Source: Clostridia bacterium (GTDB taxonomy: Bacteria > Bacillota > Clostridia > Oscillospirales > Acutalibacteraceae). From it: 64,000 nucleotides of DNA. A program made the position numbers and the translations under genes. This document shows positions 32,501 to 40,355 of the stretch, piece by piece. The notes under the pieces were generated by a model. That model was not told the origin of the DNA. It saw only the letters and a program-made list of their open reading frames with translations, and searched no databases. Within the stretch, counting starts at the first letter, position 1. Every line of letters begins with the position of its first letter. The stretch lies in the NCBI GenBank assembly GCA_017503785.1, contig JAFVSK010000018.1, positions 1-64,000 of the forward strand, given 5' to 3'.

Positions 32501-35366
32501 CAACCGCCGACGGCGTGATGAGGAGGCTTTCAGCATCGGGCAGCTCGGCCCAAGTAATGTTATCGATCAAAACCGCTTCGCCGCTCTTGTTGCGCAAGCC
32601 CACGGCGTAGTTCTTGTTGGGATCGCCGTTGGTGGTAAACACGCGGGTAACGGTGGTCCATTCATCGGCCTTCAGCGTGGCGCTCTTCTCACCTGCACCG
32701 GCCGCAACGTGCTTGGCAATGACCGAGGTGGTCAGCCCCTTACCCTTGGCCTTCAGCGTGAGGATATACGTCTTATTGGCAACGATGGGAGCCGGCGCAA
32801 AATACAGCGTAGCCGTAACGTCGCCCGGGATCTGCAGCACGGCGTTGCCGTCGGCCTCGGTGATGACGGAGCCGGCGCCGTCCTTCACGATGTTGCCGGT
32901 GAAGGTAGCGTGGTTCCAGTCGCCGTTTTCGAAATCGCCGCCCGACAGGCGCTCGCCGTAAGCGTCGACCTTAACGGTGACGGTGGCGGTAACGTTCTTG
33001 TAGTTGGTGGCGGTGATGGTGGTGGCGCCCTCGCCTACCGCGGTGACCTTGCCGTTATCAACGGTGGCAACCGCAGCATCGGCGGTGGCCCAAGTGAGAG
33101 CACCGGCGCTCAGGCCGCCCTCGGTAACGACCGTGAGGGTCTTATAGGTGCCCGGCGCAAAATACAGCGCGGTTTCTTTCAGGGTGAACGCGTCGGCGAT
33201 CAGCGGAACCGTGATCACGCAGGTGGCCGACAGTGTGCCGTTGGACACGGTAATGGTGGCTTCGCCCGAACCGACAGCCGTGACCAAGCCGTTTTGATCG
33301 ACGGTGGCCACCGCTTCGTTGTTGCTCGCCCACGTGAGCGTGCCGGCGTTGGCCTGCTCGGGCTCGGTGGATACCGTGAGCTGCAGCGTTTGGTTATGGC
33401 TGAGCGTTTCGGCAGTTTTATCCAGCTTGAGCGCCGTGGCGGCGGGAAGCGTGGTGAGCGAAGCGTTATCAATGTAGGTGGGGGTGGCGGTGGTGGCACC
33501 AATGGCCATCACGAAGTTCTTGTTGGGGCTGGCCTTGGTGGTAAACACGCGGGTAACGGTGGTCCAGCCTTCGCCTTCGGGCGAGGTATTTTTCCAGCCG
33601 GTACCGGCCGACGAGTGCGTGGCCGAAATGGAGGTGCGCACCGTGCCGCCCTTGAACTGATAGGTGAACACGTAGGTGGTGTTGCCCTTTACGGGGAAGT
33701 TTTGGAAATACACCGCATTGTTGGAGGGCTGGAGCTGCAGGACCGTGTTACCGTCGGTTTCGGTAACGATGGTGCCGGCACCGGCCTTGATGAGATTGGT
33801 GGTCCACAGCGGAACGTTCCAGTCGTTATTCTCGAAATCACCGCCGGTGAGGAGTTCGCCTTCCTCGGAGACCTTAACGACGGTCGTGGCCGACAGCGTG
33901 CCGTTGGACACGGTGATGGTGGCCTCACCTGCGGCAACCGCGGTGATCTTGCCGCCGTCCACCGTGGCGACCGCCTCGTTATTGGAGGTCCAGGTCAAGG
34001 TGCCCAGATCGGCACCCACGGGATCGGCAACGGCCGTTACGGTTTTCACCGTGCCGGGTGCCAGATGCAGCGACGCATGGCTGGCGCTCATGCCGTTTGC
34101 CGCCAGCGGAACGGTGACCGCGCAGGTGGCGGTAAGCGTTCCTGCCGTGGCAGTGATGGTGGCGGTGCCGGGGGCTACCGCGGTGACCACACCGTTTGCC
34201 ACGGTGGCAACCGCTTCGTTCGACGAGGTCCACACCACGGCATCGTAGGTGCCGTTTTCGGGCGTGGCAACGACCGACAGCGTTTCGCTGCCGCTCACGC
34301 CGAGGGTGAGCTCGGTTTTGTTCAGTGTGATCGCGGTGGCAGGCTTGGCCGCGGCCGGCTTGATGCTGACATCGTCAATATACGTTGCGGCATCGGTGCC
34401 GGCGGCAGTCATGGCGGCGTTGCCCTTGGCGAACATCACAATGTAGCCCACCGTGGGAGAGGCCGCGGTGGTGAAGTTGAACGAATAGGTTTTCCATTCG
34501 TTGCCCGGCTCTACCGTTTGCCATTCTTTTTCGGCTGTGGCGTGGGTGGCGCTGAAATACACGCCCAACGCACCGCCCTTGGCTTTGAAGGACAGCGTGT
34601 AGTCTTTACCGCCGGACACGGCAAGGCTCTTCAAATAGGCCTCTGCCTTGGCGGCAGGGAATTTGATGTAGCCGTTCTCGCCTTCAGCCTCCAGCGTGTA
34701 GCCGGCGGTGATGCCGGCAGCCTTGTACATTTCAACAAACTCCTCGCTCCAGTAGCCGGAGAAATCGCCGCCGGCGATCACTTCGGCCTGTGCTTCCTCG
34801 GAGAGCTCGCGGATCTCAAAATTATCCACGTAGGACTCGTTGCCGGCCGTGGTGGCCGAGCCGCGCTTGAAGCAGAAGCCGTAGTTCTTGTCGTACGACG
34901 GTGCATCGCCCGTGTAGAACAGGAAGCTGTATTTTACCCAGTCGGCGCTGGTGTTGGTGGAAAGAATATTGCTCATGCTGGCAACGCCGGGAATGGTGAT
35001 ATTCTTCAGCTTGCTGGCGCCGCCGCTGCCAAAGCTAAAGTAATAGCCCTTGGCCAAAAAGCTCACTTCATACACCGCGTTGGGACGCAGCGTGAGCGAG
35101 GTGCGGTAATACAGCGTTTTCTTATCCGCGGTCAGTTCCAAACCGCGGCTGCCGCCGAAGCCCACGCCGTCTTTCGCGCCGTAGGGCGAGGCGTTGGTCC
35201 ACTGCGTGCCGTCGACGGTTTCGAAATCACCGTTTACGGCAATGTTGGTGCCTACCTCGGCATACTCCACGGCGGAAACAGGCAGCACGATCCCTGCGAT
35301 ACTGCAGGTGATGAGCAGCGTGACCGCCAGCAGGCAGGAAAGCAGGCGTTTTGAGATGCTTTTCAT
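29595..35366 (-). CDS. Wall-anchored modular GH16 glycoside hydrolase with Ig-like and carbohydrate-binding modules
   Basis: A 1,923-residue surface protein. A signal peptide (about residues 1-31, ending LPVSA) is followed by several CBM4/9-like modules, each opening with a GGDFE/NGDFE-type strand, alternating with about six bacterial Ig-like Big_2 domains (WTSSNEAVATV...GTATIT). A CARDB-like domain (from VDLVVENIIWDGGDS) precedes a GH16 domain starting near residue 1,525. Its catalytic E-x-D-x-x-E is EMDWME near residue 1,647, so it should cut beta-1,3 or mixed-linked glucans or galactans. The C-terminus has SPATG near residue 1,890, a hydrophobic helix and KRKHAK, a sortase signal of the clostridial S/P-P-x-T-G type. 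The start is ATG 35,366. Confidence 0.9.
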   Translation of the reverse strand: MKSISKRLLSCLLAVTLLITCSIAGIVLPVSAVEYAEVGTNIAVNGDFETVDGTQWTNASPYGAKDGVGFGGSRGLELTADKKTLYYRTSLTLRPNAVYEVSFLAKGYYFSFGSGGASKLKNITIPGVASMSNILSTNTSADWVKYSFLFYTGDAPSYDKNYGFCFKRGSATTAGNESYVDNFEIRELSEEAQAEVIAGGDFSGYWSEEFVEMYKAAGITAGYTLEAEGENGYIKFPAAKAEAYLKSLAVSGGKDYTLSFKAKGGALGVYFSATHATAEKEWQTVEPGNEWKTYSFNFTTAASPTVGYIVMFAKGNAAMTAAGTDAATYIDDVSIKPAAAKPATAITLNKTELTLGVSGSETLSVVATPENGTYDAVVWTSSNEAVATVANGVVTAVAPGTATITATAGTLTATCAVTVPLAANGMSASHASLHLAPGTVKTVTAVADPVGADLGTLTWTSNNEAVATVDGGKITAVAAGEATITVSNGTLSATTVVKVSEEGELLTGGDFENNDWNVPLWTTNLIKAGAGTIVTETDGNTVLQLQPSNNAVYFQNFPVKGNTTYVFTYQFKGGTVRTSISATHSSAGTGWKNTSPEGEGWTTVTRVFTTKASPNKNFVMAIGATTATPTYIDNASLTTLPAATALKLDKTAETLSHNQTLQLTVSTEPEQANAGTLTWASNNEAVATVDQNGLVTAVGSGEATITVSNGTLSATCVITVPLIADAFTLKETALYFAPGTYKTLTVVTEGGLSAGALTWATADAAVATVDNGKVTAVGEGATTITATNYKNVTATVTVKVDAYGERLSGGDFENGDWNHATFTGNIVKDGAGSVITEADGNAVLQIPGDVTATLYFAPAPIVANKTYILTLKAKGKGLTTSVIAKHVAAGAGEKSATLKADEWTTVTRVFTTNGDPNKNYAVGLRNKSGEAVLIDNITWAELPDAESLLITPSAVELLPNGTSTLKVSAVPELSNMGAVTWSSSDPNVVSVDQEGNVTAVAKSGSVTITVTNDKNKTATATVTINPYANLLTNGDFELGNTLYYNADADLNELILPGIGKDGSWGLRMHNTSGKSKTTTYYRKALPLDPGTTYIITFDYLAAPNGSIRLWSGTMGFDNVYTSTGKKVWKTATKIFTTPADMALNTNWDLGIVCDDEGDESAVIDNISLKLYNSGVAAESITLSKNTLTLIPGRTGALAAHATPVDGDTNQMVWTSSNEDVATVEYGVVTGVGKGTAIITGTTKNGKSASCTVTVSGNETYVQNGTFDKKNDTSWTFADGAATAEGAGVSNSIAAQLVPGATLSQVINGEFKPETEYQLFVRYRTPNKSKASVVLADGTTKLVDDLTGESSYWKKLTYEFKTGATAPTSLTLTFALASGNGPVYIDNIILAQKASLVDLVVENIIWDGGDSQVKPGDKLTFATTIRNQGEDKMKRDQSFDVNICLDGKVIQTITYTGELDSGDSTIVISETAWTVAGLGDHTVSAHVNPTLTVLEIDDTNNTRQVNLRIANERLEAPEQAQVAGMTNLIFSDDFDSDKTIDKYATGDHGYKWYVTAKWGNGTAQPDDYTVKDGILKLHRGSTPNNITLSTMDINTGNGFSWNTGYLEFRLRVVDADGAQVHNVGNVPAVWSFPMEKHMEIAGKNKRYVEMDWMEYWGLDTAKWPTRPGGYYTISLHDCENSTDGLTAWFANSGSSGRYQEGLGDEEWHVMGFRWEKGKLAGYYDGEKVFEQKWGEGEQPKPNAPDQINGVLTPTEDVYTLIDRQFNILYLSAHEKNPMELDYVRIWQGDGSVVSPDDPEDGEEVDPDDVIVDIEPEQFWYNYCTDDWGDNITAVTEENYLNVLAGQALWEALTDARRAEINAYLKAQGQPSYDELLAAALAIQNGTDEEQSPATGATTALPAATAAAVLGAAALWLTRKRKHAK

Positions 35367-35403
35367 GAAAAAAACTCCTCCTTTTTCTCCAAAGAACAAG
35401 ACA

Positions 35404-35432
35404 GGATGGCACAGCCGAACACCGTGCCATCC
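35404..35432 (-). promoter_or_regulatory. Leader hairpin of the surface-protein gene
   Basis: The arms ggatggcac and gtgccatcc are perfect 9-bp complements with an 11-base loop, inside the roughly 95-base leader. No T-run follows, so it may stabilise or control the mRNA rather than terminate it. Confidence 0.45.
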
Positions 35433-35466
35433 CTCTCTCATTCTCCGGATGACTTTACACACTATC

Positions 35467-35496
35467 AGTATAACACGCCTACTTTATCAAAGTAAA
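35467..35496 (-). promoter_or_regulatory. Promoter of the surface-protein gene
   Basis: Minus-strand TTTACT (35,491-35,496), 18 bases, TATACT (35,467-35,472). A ctttgataaag inverted repeat lies in the spacer and may be an operator. Confidence 0.65.
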
Positions 35497-35638
35497 GAGG
35501 GAATTTCTATTATTTGTTCATTTTTGTCTTGGAATTGTACATTTTTTGAACTGGAAATGAATCGCGTTTTGAGCGCCCGCACTGGGGAGATCCTTCGACT
35601 ACGCTCAGGATGGCACCCGGTTTGGATCGTACTGCAAA
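35497..35638. other. Gene-free stretch with a putative dispersed repeat
   Basis: No gene is seen between the surface-protein promoter and the rhaB terminator. The part around 35,590-35,612 (ccttcgactacgctcaggat) matches a short sequence that I recall as frequent between genes in gut Clostridia; it is single here. Confidence 0.35.
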
Positions 35639-35670
35639 AAACGCCGCCGCGAAAATTCGCGGCGGCGTTG
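35639..35670 (-). terminator. Terminator of rhaB
   Basis: Stem aacgccgccgcgaa / ttcgcggcggcgtt; on the minus strand it is followed by a run of T. Confidence 0.9.
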
Positions 35671-35681
35671 GTGTTTGTGTT

Positions 35682-37082
35682 TTATTTTACAGGCTTAACG
35701 TCGAACGAGCGCGCAATGGCTTCGCGGCCCTCGGCCAGCGAGGTAAATTCGCCGTTGGCGAGCATCTGCACCAGCAGGTTGCCCAGTGCCGTGGCCTCGA
35801 TGGGGCCCGCATACACCGCTTTGCCGGTGGCCTTGGCGGTGAGTTCATTGAGGTAACCGTCTTGGCAGCCACCGCCCACAATGTGCAGGCGGCTATAGGT
35901 GCGGCCGGTAACCTCTTCCATTTGCTCGATCGCCTTGCGATAGCAATCCGACAAGCTGAGGTACACGACCTTACACACCTCGCCCACCGTTTCGGGGACC
36001 TGCTGACCGCCCTCGGCACACAGAGCCTTGACGGTGTCGATCATGCTCTTGGGAGCCAGGAAGCGCATATCGTCCACATCGACCAGCGAGTTGATCTTGG
36101 CTTCGCGCGCCAGATCGGACAATTCGCCGAAGCCGTATTCGTCGTTAAGCTCGCGCTTGATGGACTGCAGCATCCACAGACCCATAATGTTCTTGAGATA
36201 ACGGAAGCGATACTCCACACCGCCCTCGTTGGTGAAGTTGAGCTTGCGGCTGGCCTCGCTGCAATCGGGGATCATGCGCTCCACGCCCAACAGCGACCAC
36301 GTGCCCGAGCTGATGTAGAGGAAATCGTCGTCGTTAGCGGGAACGGCAGCCACGGCGGAGCCGGTGTCGTGCGTGGCGGGGAGCACCACGTTGCAGCTGA
36401 AGCCCACTTCCTTGGCGATCTCGTCGGTGAGCTTGCCGAGCACCTCGCCCGGTTTGCCGATGCGGCCGAACAAGCGACGCGGGAAACCGAGCTTATCCAG
36501 CAGCTCGCCGTCCCATTCCTTGGTTTCGGCGTTGACAAGATTGGTGGTGGTGGCCAGCGTGTATTCGTTGACACCCACGCCTGTTAAGCGGTAGTGGAAA
36601 TAGGCAGGGATCATGAGCAGCTGTGCCGCCTTGTCGAGCAGGGCAGGCTCGGTCTTTTTCAGGCTCATCAGCTGATAGATGGTGTTATACATAGCCTTCT
36701 GAATACCGGTTTTGGCATACAACTCGGTTTCGGGAACCAGCGCGTAGACCTCTTCGTCCATGCCGTCGGTGCGGCTGTCGCGGTAGGCCACGGTGTCGCC
36801 CAGCACGGCGCCGTTCTCGTCGAGCAGGACGAAGTCGACACCCCACGTGTCGATGCCCATGGACTGCGGGATCTTGCCCAGCTCGGCACACTTTTTCATG
36901 CCCGTGATGATGCCCTCGAACAGCTTATCGGTGTCCCAGCAGAAGTGGCCGTTTTTCTCCACAAAACCGTTCTTGAAGCGGTGCACCTCTTCCAGCACGA
37001 TCTTACCGTTTTCCACGTGCGCCAAAATGTGACGGCCGCTGGATGCGCCGAAGTCGATTGCCAAATAATACGTTGTATTCAT
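35682..37082 (-). CDS. rhaB: Rhamnulokinase
   Basis: A 466-residue FGGY-family kinase that should phosphorylate L-rhamnulose. The N-terminal phosphate-binding loop is YLAIDFGASSGRHI, the form typical of RhaB, and the C-terminal ATP-binding stretch is LHIVGGGCQDGYLNELTA. The MGIDTWGVDFVLLDENG segment carries the catalytic-base Asp region. No rhamnose isomerase or aldolase lies in the window, so it is an isolated kinase gene. Its promoter -35 box overlaps the stop codon of the preceding rsmF-like gene. Confidence 0.92.
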   Translation of the reverse strand: MNTTYYLAIDFGASSGRHILAHVENGKIVLEEVHRFKNGFVEKNGHFCWDTDKLFEGIITGMKKCAELGKIPQSMGIDTWGVDFVLLDENGAVLGDTVAYRDSRTDGMDEEVYALVPETELYAKTGIQKAMYNTIYQLMSLKKTEPALLDKAAQLLMIPAYFHYRLTGVGVNEYTLATTTNLVNAETKEWDGELLDKLGFPRRLFGRIGKPGEVLGKLTDEIAKEVGFSCNVVLPATHDTGSAVAAVPANDDDFLYISSGTWSLLGVERMIPDCSEASRKLNFTNEGGVEYRFRYLKNIMGLWMLQSIKRELNDEYGFGELSDLAREAKINSLVDVDDMRFLAPKSMIDTVKALCAEGGQQVPETVGEVCKVVYLSLSDCYRKAIEQMEEVTGRTYSRLHIVGGGCQDGYLNELTAKATGKAVYAGPIEATALGNLLVQMLANGEFTSLAEGREAIARSFDVKPVK

Positions 37083-37114
37083 AATAAAGCCTCCTATGCA
37101 GCATTTACCAATTC

Positions 37115-37143
37115 AGTATACCAAAGACGTGTAAAAAAATCAA
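37115..37143 (-). promoter_or_regulatory. Promoter of rhaB
   Basis: Minus-strand TTGATT (37,138-37,143), 17 bases, TATACT (37,115-37,120). Confidence 0.75.
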
Positions 37144-38531
37144 CCCAGCAAACGCAAACCTTTGGGATAGCGGTTTTTTAATCGACCGCCCGTGGCCTTA
37201 CCGAAACCGCACATAACGCCCTCGACGGCAACCCCCGTCCAACCGCCGGCAGCATCGTCGCGCAGCTCCTCACCGCGCAGGAACGCCGCCAAGCGCGGAT
37301 CGTTGTAGGTTAGGTTCAACAGGCTGCGGCAATCGGCCGCGGCAGCGCTTTGAAACGCCGCATGGCACGGCTCGATGCGCGGCGTGCGGCCGCCGATGAC
37401 CTCACCCACCGCCACACCGGCGCACAGCACGTGAACGCCGCGGGCTTCGGGCAGATCGCTCGGTATCAGGCGCACGGTATCGCCCGTGCGGAGAAACACG
37501 CCGTTCGGCGCTTCGCAAAAGCATTGGGCATACACCTCGGCAGCCATGGAGTCGGGCTTGGCCTCCACCGTGCGGGGGTACGGGGTGTCGCCCTCCCCTG
37601 CGCGACGCAGCAACGCCAAAAAGTGGCCTTCGCCGCCGTGCCACGGAAAGATGCGGCGCGTGTGCGACAGCGGCTGCGTGCGAGCAAACGGCAGCAGTGC
37701 TGCCTCACCGAACGAGGCGACCTGTTCGGCCGAAAAGCCCGCCTGCCCAAACGGCAACGCGGCCTCCTCCAAGGTGAAGTCGGGATGCGCGTGCAAAAAG
37801 CGGATGATCGCCCATTCGTTTTCCTCGGGCGCAAAGGTGCAGGTGGACACCACCAGCCGACCACCCGGGCGAACGCAGGCAGCGGCGTTGTGCAAAATTT
37901 CCTCACTGCGGGCAGCGCACAGGCGCACGTTATCCTCGCTCCAGCCCGAAAACGCTTCGGGCTCCTTGCGGAACATACCCTCACCCGAGCAGGGAACGTC
38001 GGCCAGCACGGCATCAAAATATGCGGGCAACGCCTCGGCCAAGCGAGCCGTATCGCCCACCGACACCACGGCGCGGCGCACGCCGCAGCGTTCCAGATTT
38101 TGTGCCAGCACCCGTGCACGGGCAGGCACGTATTCATTGGCCCACAGCAGCCCCGTGTGCCCCAGCGCGGCGGCGATCTGTGTGGATTTGCCGCCCGGAG
38201 CGGCACACAGATCCAGCACGCGCTCGCCCGGCTGCGGCGAAAGCAGTGTGACCGCCGACATGGCCGACGGTTCCTGCATGTAATAGGCGCCGGCGTGATG
38301 CAGCGGATCGCGACCGGCGGCAAAGCTCGTTTCGGTAACAAAGCCCACCGGCGAAAACGGCGTAGGCTTCAGCGAGAGCGGCAGCAGCCTGCACAACTGC
38401 TCGGCACAGCATTTGAGCGTGTTGACGCGCACGCCGCGTGTGGTAAGCGGCGTGCTTTGCCACGTCTCCAGCAAGGCGGCTTGCTCGCCGAGCAGGCGGT
38501 GCATGCGTTCGGTAAACAACGATGGTAACAT
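37140..38531 (-). CDS. RsmF/NOL1-NOP2-Sun-type rRNA (cytosine-C5) methyltransferase
   Basis: A 463-residue SAM-dependent RNA m5C methyltransferase. The SAM site is VLDLCAAPGGKSTQIAAALG, the catalytic cysteines are in ADVPCSGEGMFRKEPEAF and VVSTCTFAPEENE, and the C-terminal part (from about residue 300) is the PUA-like RsmF tail. The start is ATG 38,531 with cggagg upstream; the GTG 24 bases earlier is inside a terminator hairpin. The closest family is RsmF, which modifies 16S rRNA, but related YebU-like enzymes have other targets. Confidence 0.9.
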   Translation of the reverse strand: MLPSLFTERMHRLLGEQAALLETWQSTPLTTRGVRVNTLKCCAEQLCRLLPLSLKPTPFSPVGFVTETSFAAGRDPLHHAGAYYMQEPSAMSAVTLLSPQPGERVLDLCAAPGGKSTQIAAALGHTGLLWANEYVPARARVLAQNLERCGVRRAVVSVGDTARLAEALPAYFDAVLADVPCSGEGMFRKEPEAFSGWSEDNVRLCAARSEEILHNAAACVRPGGRLVVSTCTFAPEENEWAIIRFLHAHPDFTLEEAALPFGQAGFSAEQVASFGEAALLPFARTQPLSHTRRIFPWHGGEGHFLALLRRAGEGDTPYPRTVEAKPDSMAAEVYAQCFCEAPNGVFLRTGDTVRLIPSDLPEARGVHVLCAGVAVGEVIGGRTPRIEPCHAAFQSAAAADCRSLLNLTYNDPRLAAFLRGEELRDDAAGGWTGVAVEGVMCGFGKATGGRLKNRYPKGLRLLG

Positions 38532-38545
38532 AAGCTCCTCCGAAA

Positions 38546-38570
38546 AAAGCCGCACGTGCCGTGCGGCTTT
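38546..38570 (-). terminator. Terminator of the small membrane protein gene, overlapping the rsmF leader
   Basis: Stem aaagccgcac / gtgcggcttt with five-base loop and a T-run on the minus strand, ending only a few bases before the rsmF-like ribosome site. It may act as an attenuator for rsmF. Confidence 0.75.
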
Positions 38571-38577
38571 TGCTTGT

Positions 38578-39072
38578 TTATTCGTCGAGCGAGGACATGG
38601 TAAAGCCCTCTAACACGCTGGGCATGGGTTCGGCCTCGGCAGCGGCCTCGGCGGCGCGATTATCCTCACGCTGAACCAGCCACCCGGGGATCATCATAAA
38701 GGGAATGAGCACCGGCAGTGCGTGGCGATAGAGTGCCTTCCATACGGTGAGATAGCTGCCGTCGGGAATAACACCGGTGGTGGGCGGACCGTAATACACG
38801 TGCAACGAATGTGCCAGTGCCACAAAGCACAGGCCCAGCACGGCGGCAATGATGAGCGGCACCAAGCGGCCGCGGCGCAAAGCGAAAAACACAATGACCG
38901 TGACCGTCATGAGTGCAGTGGCAAGCACCAGCGGAGCCACCTCATACGAGCTGGCAGCACCCACGGCGGTATCGTAATTTTTAATGCCCATAACGGTGAG
39001 GATCTGGAAAAACAGCATGAGCACCGTCACGATCCAGATGCCCACCCGACAGATAGCAGCCCACGTTCGCAT
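38578..39072 (-). CDS. Small four-helix membrane protein of unknown function
   Basis: A 164-residue protein with four predicted membrane helices: residues about 8-28 (ICRVGIWIVTVLMLFFQIL), 42-62, 68-88 and 118-138, and a short acidic Ala/Glu-rich cytoplasmic tail. The start is ATG 39,072, the first Met after the promoter. It resembles generic small integral membrane proteins; no motif identifies a function. The terminator follows directly. Confidence 0.65.
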   Translation of the reverse strand: MRTWAAICRVGIWIVTVLMLFFQILTVMGIKNYDTAVGAASSYEVAPLVLATALMTVTVIVFFALRRGRLVPLIIAAVLGLCFVALAHSLHVYYGPPTTGVIPDGSYLTVWKALYRHALPVLIPFMMIPGWLVQREDNRAAEAAAEAEPMPSVLEGFTMSSLDE

Positions 39073-39099
39073 AACAACGCCTCGCTTTCTTTGCTTGCT

Positions 39100-39128
39100 A
39101 TTATAACACACGCCCGTGCGCTTGTCCA
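39100..39128 (-). promoter_or_regulatory. Promoter of the small membrane protein gene
   Basis: Minus-strand TGGACA (39,123-39,128), 17 bases, TATAAT (39,100-39,105). Confidence 0.8.
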
Positions 39129-39146
39129 GCATCGTTAAGAAATTCA

Positions 39147-39175
39147 TTGAAAAGTGTCGCAGTTTATGGTATACT
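39147..39175 (+). promoter_or_regulatory. Promoter of the YwqG-like gene
   Basis: TTGAAA (39,147-39,152), 17 bases, TATACT (39,170-39,175). Confidence 0.85.
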
Positions 39176-39209
39176 ATATACATACGTAATTTTGAGAGGA
39201 GCGATCTTC

Positions 39210-39887
39210 ATGAACGGTCAGACCGTTGCTGCCTACTTCTTACAAAGTGACGAGGATTTTTTCTGCGACGAGCACGCACCGCTGTGCGTTACCAAAACGC
39301 TGGGCGTGCCGTATCTCCCCGAAGGGAAAGCCCTGCCTCTCGACCGCAACGGCGAGCCGATGATGCTGCTGTTCCAAATGAATTTTGAAGAATTTCCGCC
39401 GCTGCCCGGGTTCCCCGAGACCGGCATGATGCAGATCTTCACGGCCAATGAGTTTTTTGAAACCGACGAATACGGTCCCGACACGGTGTGTGTGCGGTTT
39501 TACGACTCCGTGGATTACGATTGCGAGGAGCCGGAGGGCGGCTTCTTTACCGACGAGGACAACCCCTTTGGCTTGGGCGAGTGCCGCTACGACGGCAGCG
39601 GTGCCACGCTGACCTGGCACGGCACTCCCATGAGCATGCCGCTGGGCACCTCTGAGTTCCGCGGGATCATCGTGGGAGGCACCATGAGCACCTATACGCT
39701 CTACGCCGATTCCTGGGAGTTTTTGGAATACCACAACGGTCAGCGCTTCCCCTTGTTGCGCATCAGCAGCAGTGAGCAGCGCTACGACGAAACCCGTACC
39801 TCCTACTTTTTCCTGGTGGATGAGCAGGAGTTTGCCGAGCGAAAGATCAATCGCGTAACAGTGCTGGTGGAGCCCGACGAAGAATAA
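39210..39887 (+). CDS. YwqG-like DUF1963 protein
   Basis: A 225-residue acidic cytoplasmic protein of the YwqG/DUF1963 family. Visible are the family features LGVPYLPEGKALPLDRNGEPMMLLFQMNF, followed by PGFPETGMMQIF and a C-terminal ADSWEFLEYHNGQRFPLLRISS. In polymorphic-toxin surveys this family appears among immunity-like proteins; the biochemical role is unknown. The start is ATG 39,210 with gagaggag upstream. The gene stands alone. Confidence 0.75.
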   Translation: MNGQTVAAYFLQSDEDFFCDEHAPLCVTKTLGVPYLPEGKALPLDRNGEPMMLLFQMNFEEFPPLPGFPETGMMQIFTANEFFETDEYGPDTVCVRFYDSVDYDCEEPEGGFFTDEDNPFGLGECRYDGSGATLTWHGTPMSMPLGTSEFRGIIVGGTMSTYTLYADSWEFLEYHNGQRFPLLRISSSEQRYDETRTSYFFLVDEQEFAERKINRVTVLVEPDEE

Positions 39888-39914
39888 TTGGTAAGGCCAC
39901 CGTTGTTTTCCTTA

Positions 39915-39973
39915 CTGCCCCTCAGTCAAAACCTGCGGTTTTGCCAACTCCCCTGACACGGGGAGCCGCCGCA
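39915..39973. repeat. Intergenic element, putative dispersed repeat
   Basis: The stretch with cccctcagtcaaaacctgcg and tgacacggggagccgccgc contains short inverted halves (aacctgcggtt) and resembles non-coding elements I recall as dispersed in gut Clostridia. A single copy is present here. Confidence 0.4.
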
Positions 39974-39991
39974 TTTTTAAAACTTTCTGCT

Positions 39992-40026
39992 AAAAAATCC
40001 CCGTCCTTGTTCGGACGGGGATTTTT
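39992..40026. terminator. Bidirectional terminator
   Basis: Stem aaaaatccccgtcc / ggacggggattttt between the YwqG-like gene and the facing operon. Confidence 0.92.
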
Positions 40027-40027
40027 A

Positions 40028-40345
40028 TTACTGTTCTAAAATGGGACGAAACTGCTCGTTGAGCCATGCTTCGGCTTCCAGACGGCCTTCCTCACTGCAG
40101 GGGAAATCGGCAATCACCGGTTCCTCCACCGTGCTGCCCTCGTCCCACGGGCGCACCACGCGACATTCGCACACAAAGCGTGCCGTTTCGGTGTTGAAAT
40201 CGCGAATATACACGAGATAGTTCATGGTGGTCTTCAGCAGGCAGCCGCGCGTGGGGTCGGTGCCCACCGAGCCGCGAAACACGTTGGTGACGGGCTGACC
40301 CTCCATTTTGCTGACAAACCAAGAATACAACGGAATGTTTACCAT
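40028..40345 (-). CDS. Hypothetical protein, third gene of the ABC exporter operon
   Basis: A 105-residue soluble protein with no recognised domain. It reads MVNIPLYSWFVSKMEGQP at the N-terminus and has two Cys in FVCECRVV plus one in FPCSEEG. A good aaggag site precedes ATG 40,345, and the gap to the ABC gene is ten bases, so it belongs to the exporter operon. It might be a substrate-handling or regulatory protein, but nothing in the sequence shows this. Confidence 0.6.
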   Translation of the reverse strand: MVNIPLYSWFVSKMEGQPVTNVFRGSVGTDPTRGCLLKTTMNYLVYIRDFNTETARFVCECRVVRPWDEGSTVEEPVIADFPCSEEGRLEAEAWLNEQFRPILEQ

Positions 40346-40355
40346 ACGCTACTCC

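Noticed and set aside
32160..35354. A 1,064-codon open frame on the plus strand opposite the surface protein
   Set aside because: It mirrors the GC-rich third positions of the GH16 protein gene, is low-complexity (Gly/Arg/His rich), and has no ribosome site or promoter.
37350..38528. A 392-codon plus-strand frame opposite the rsmF-like gene
   Set aside because: Antisense shadow; the minus-strand frame has both catalytic cysteines and the SAM site.
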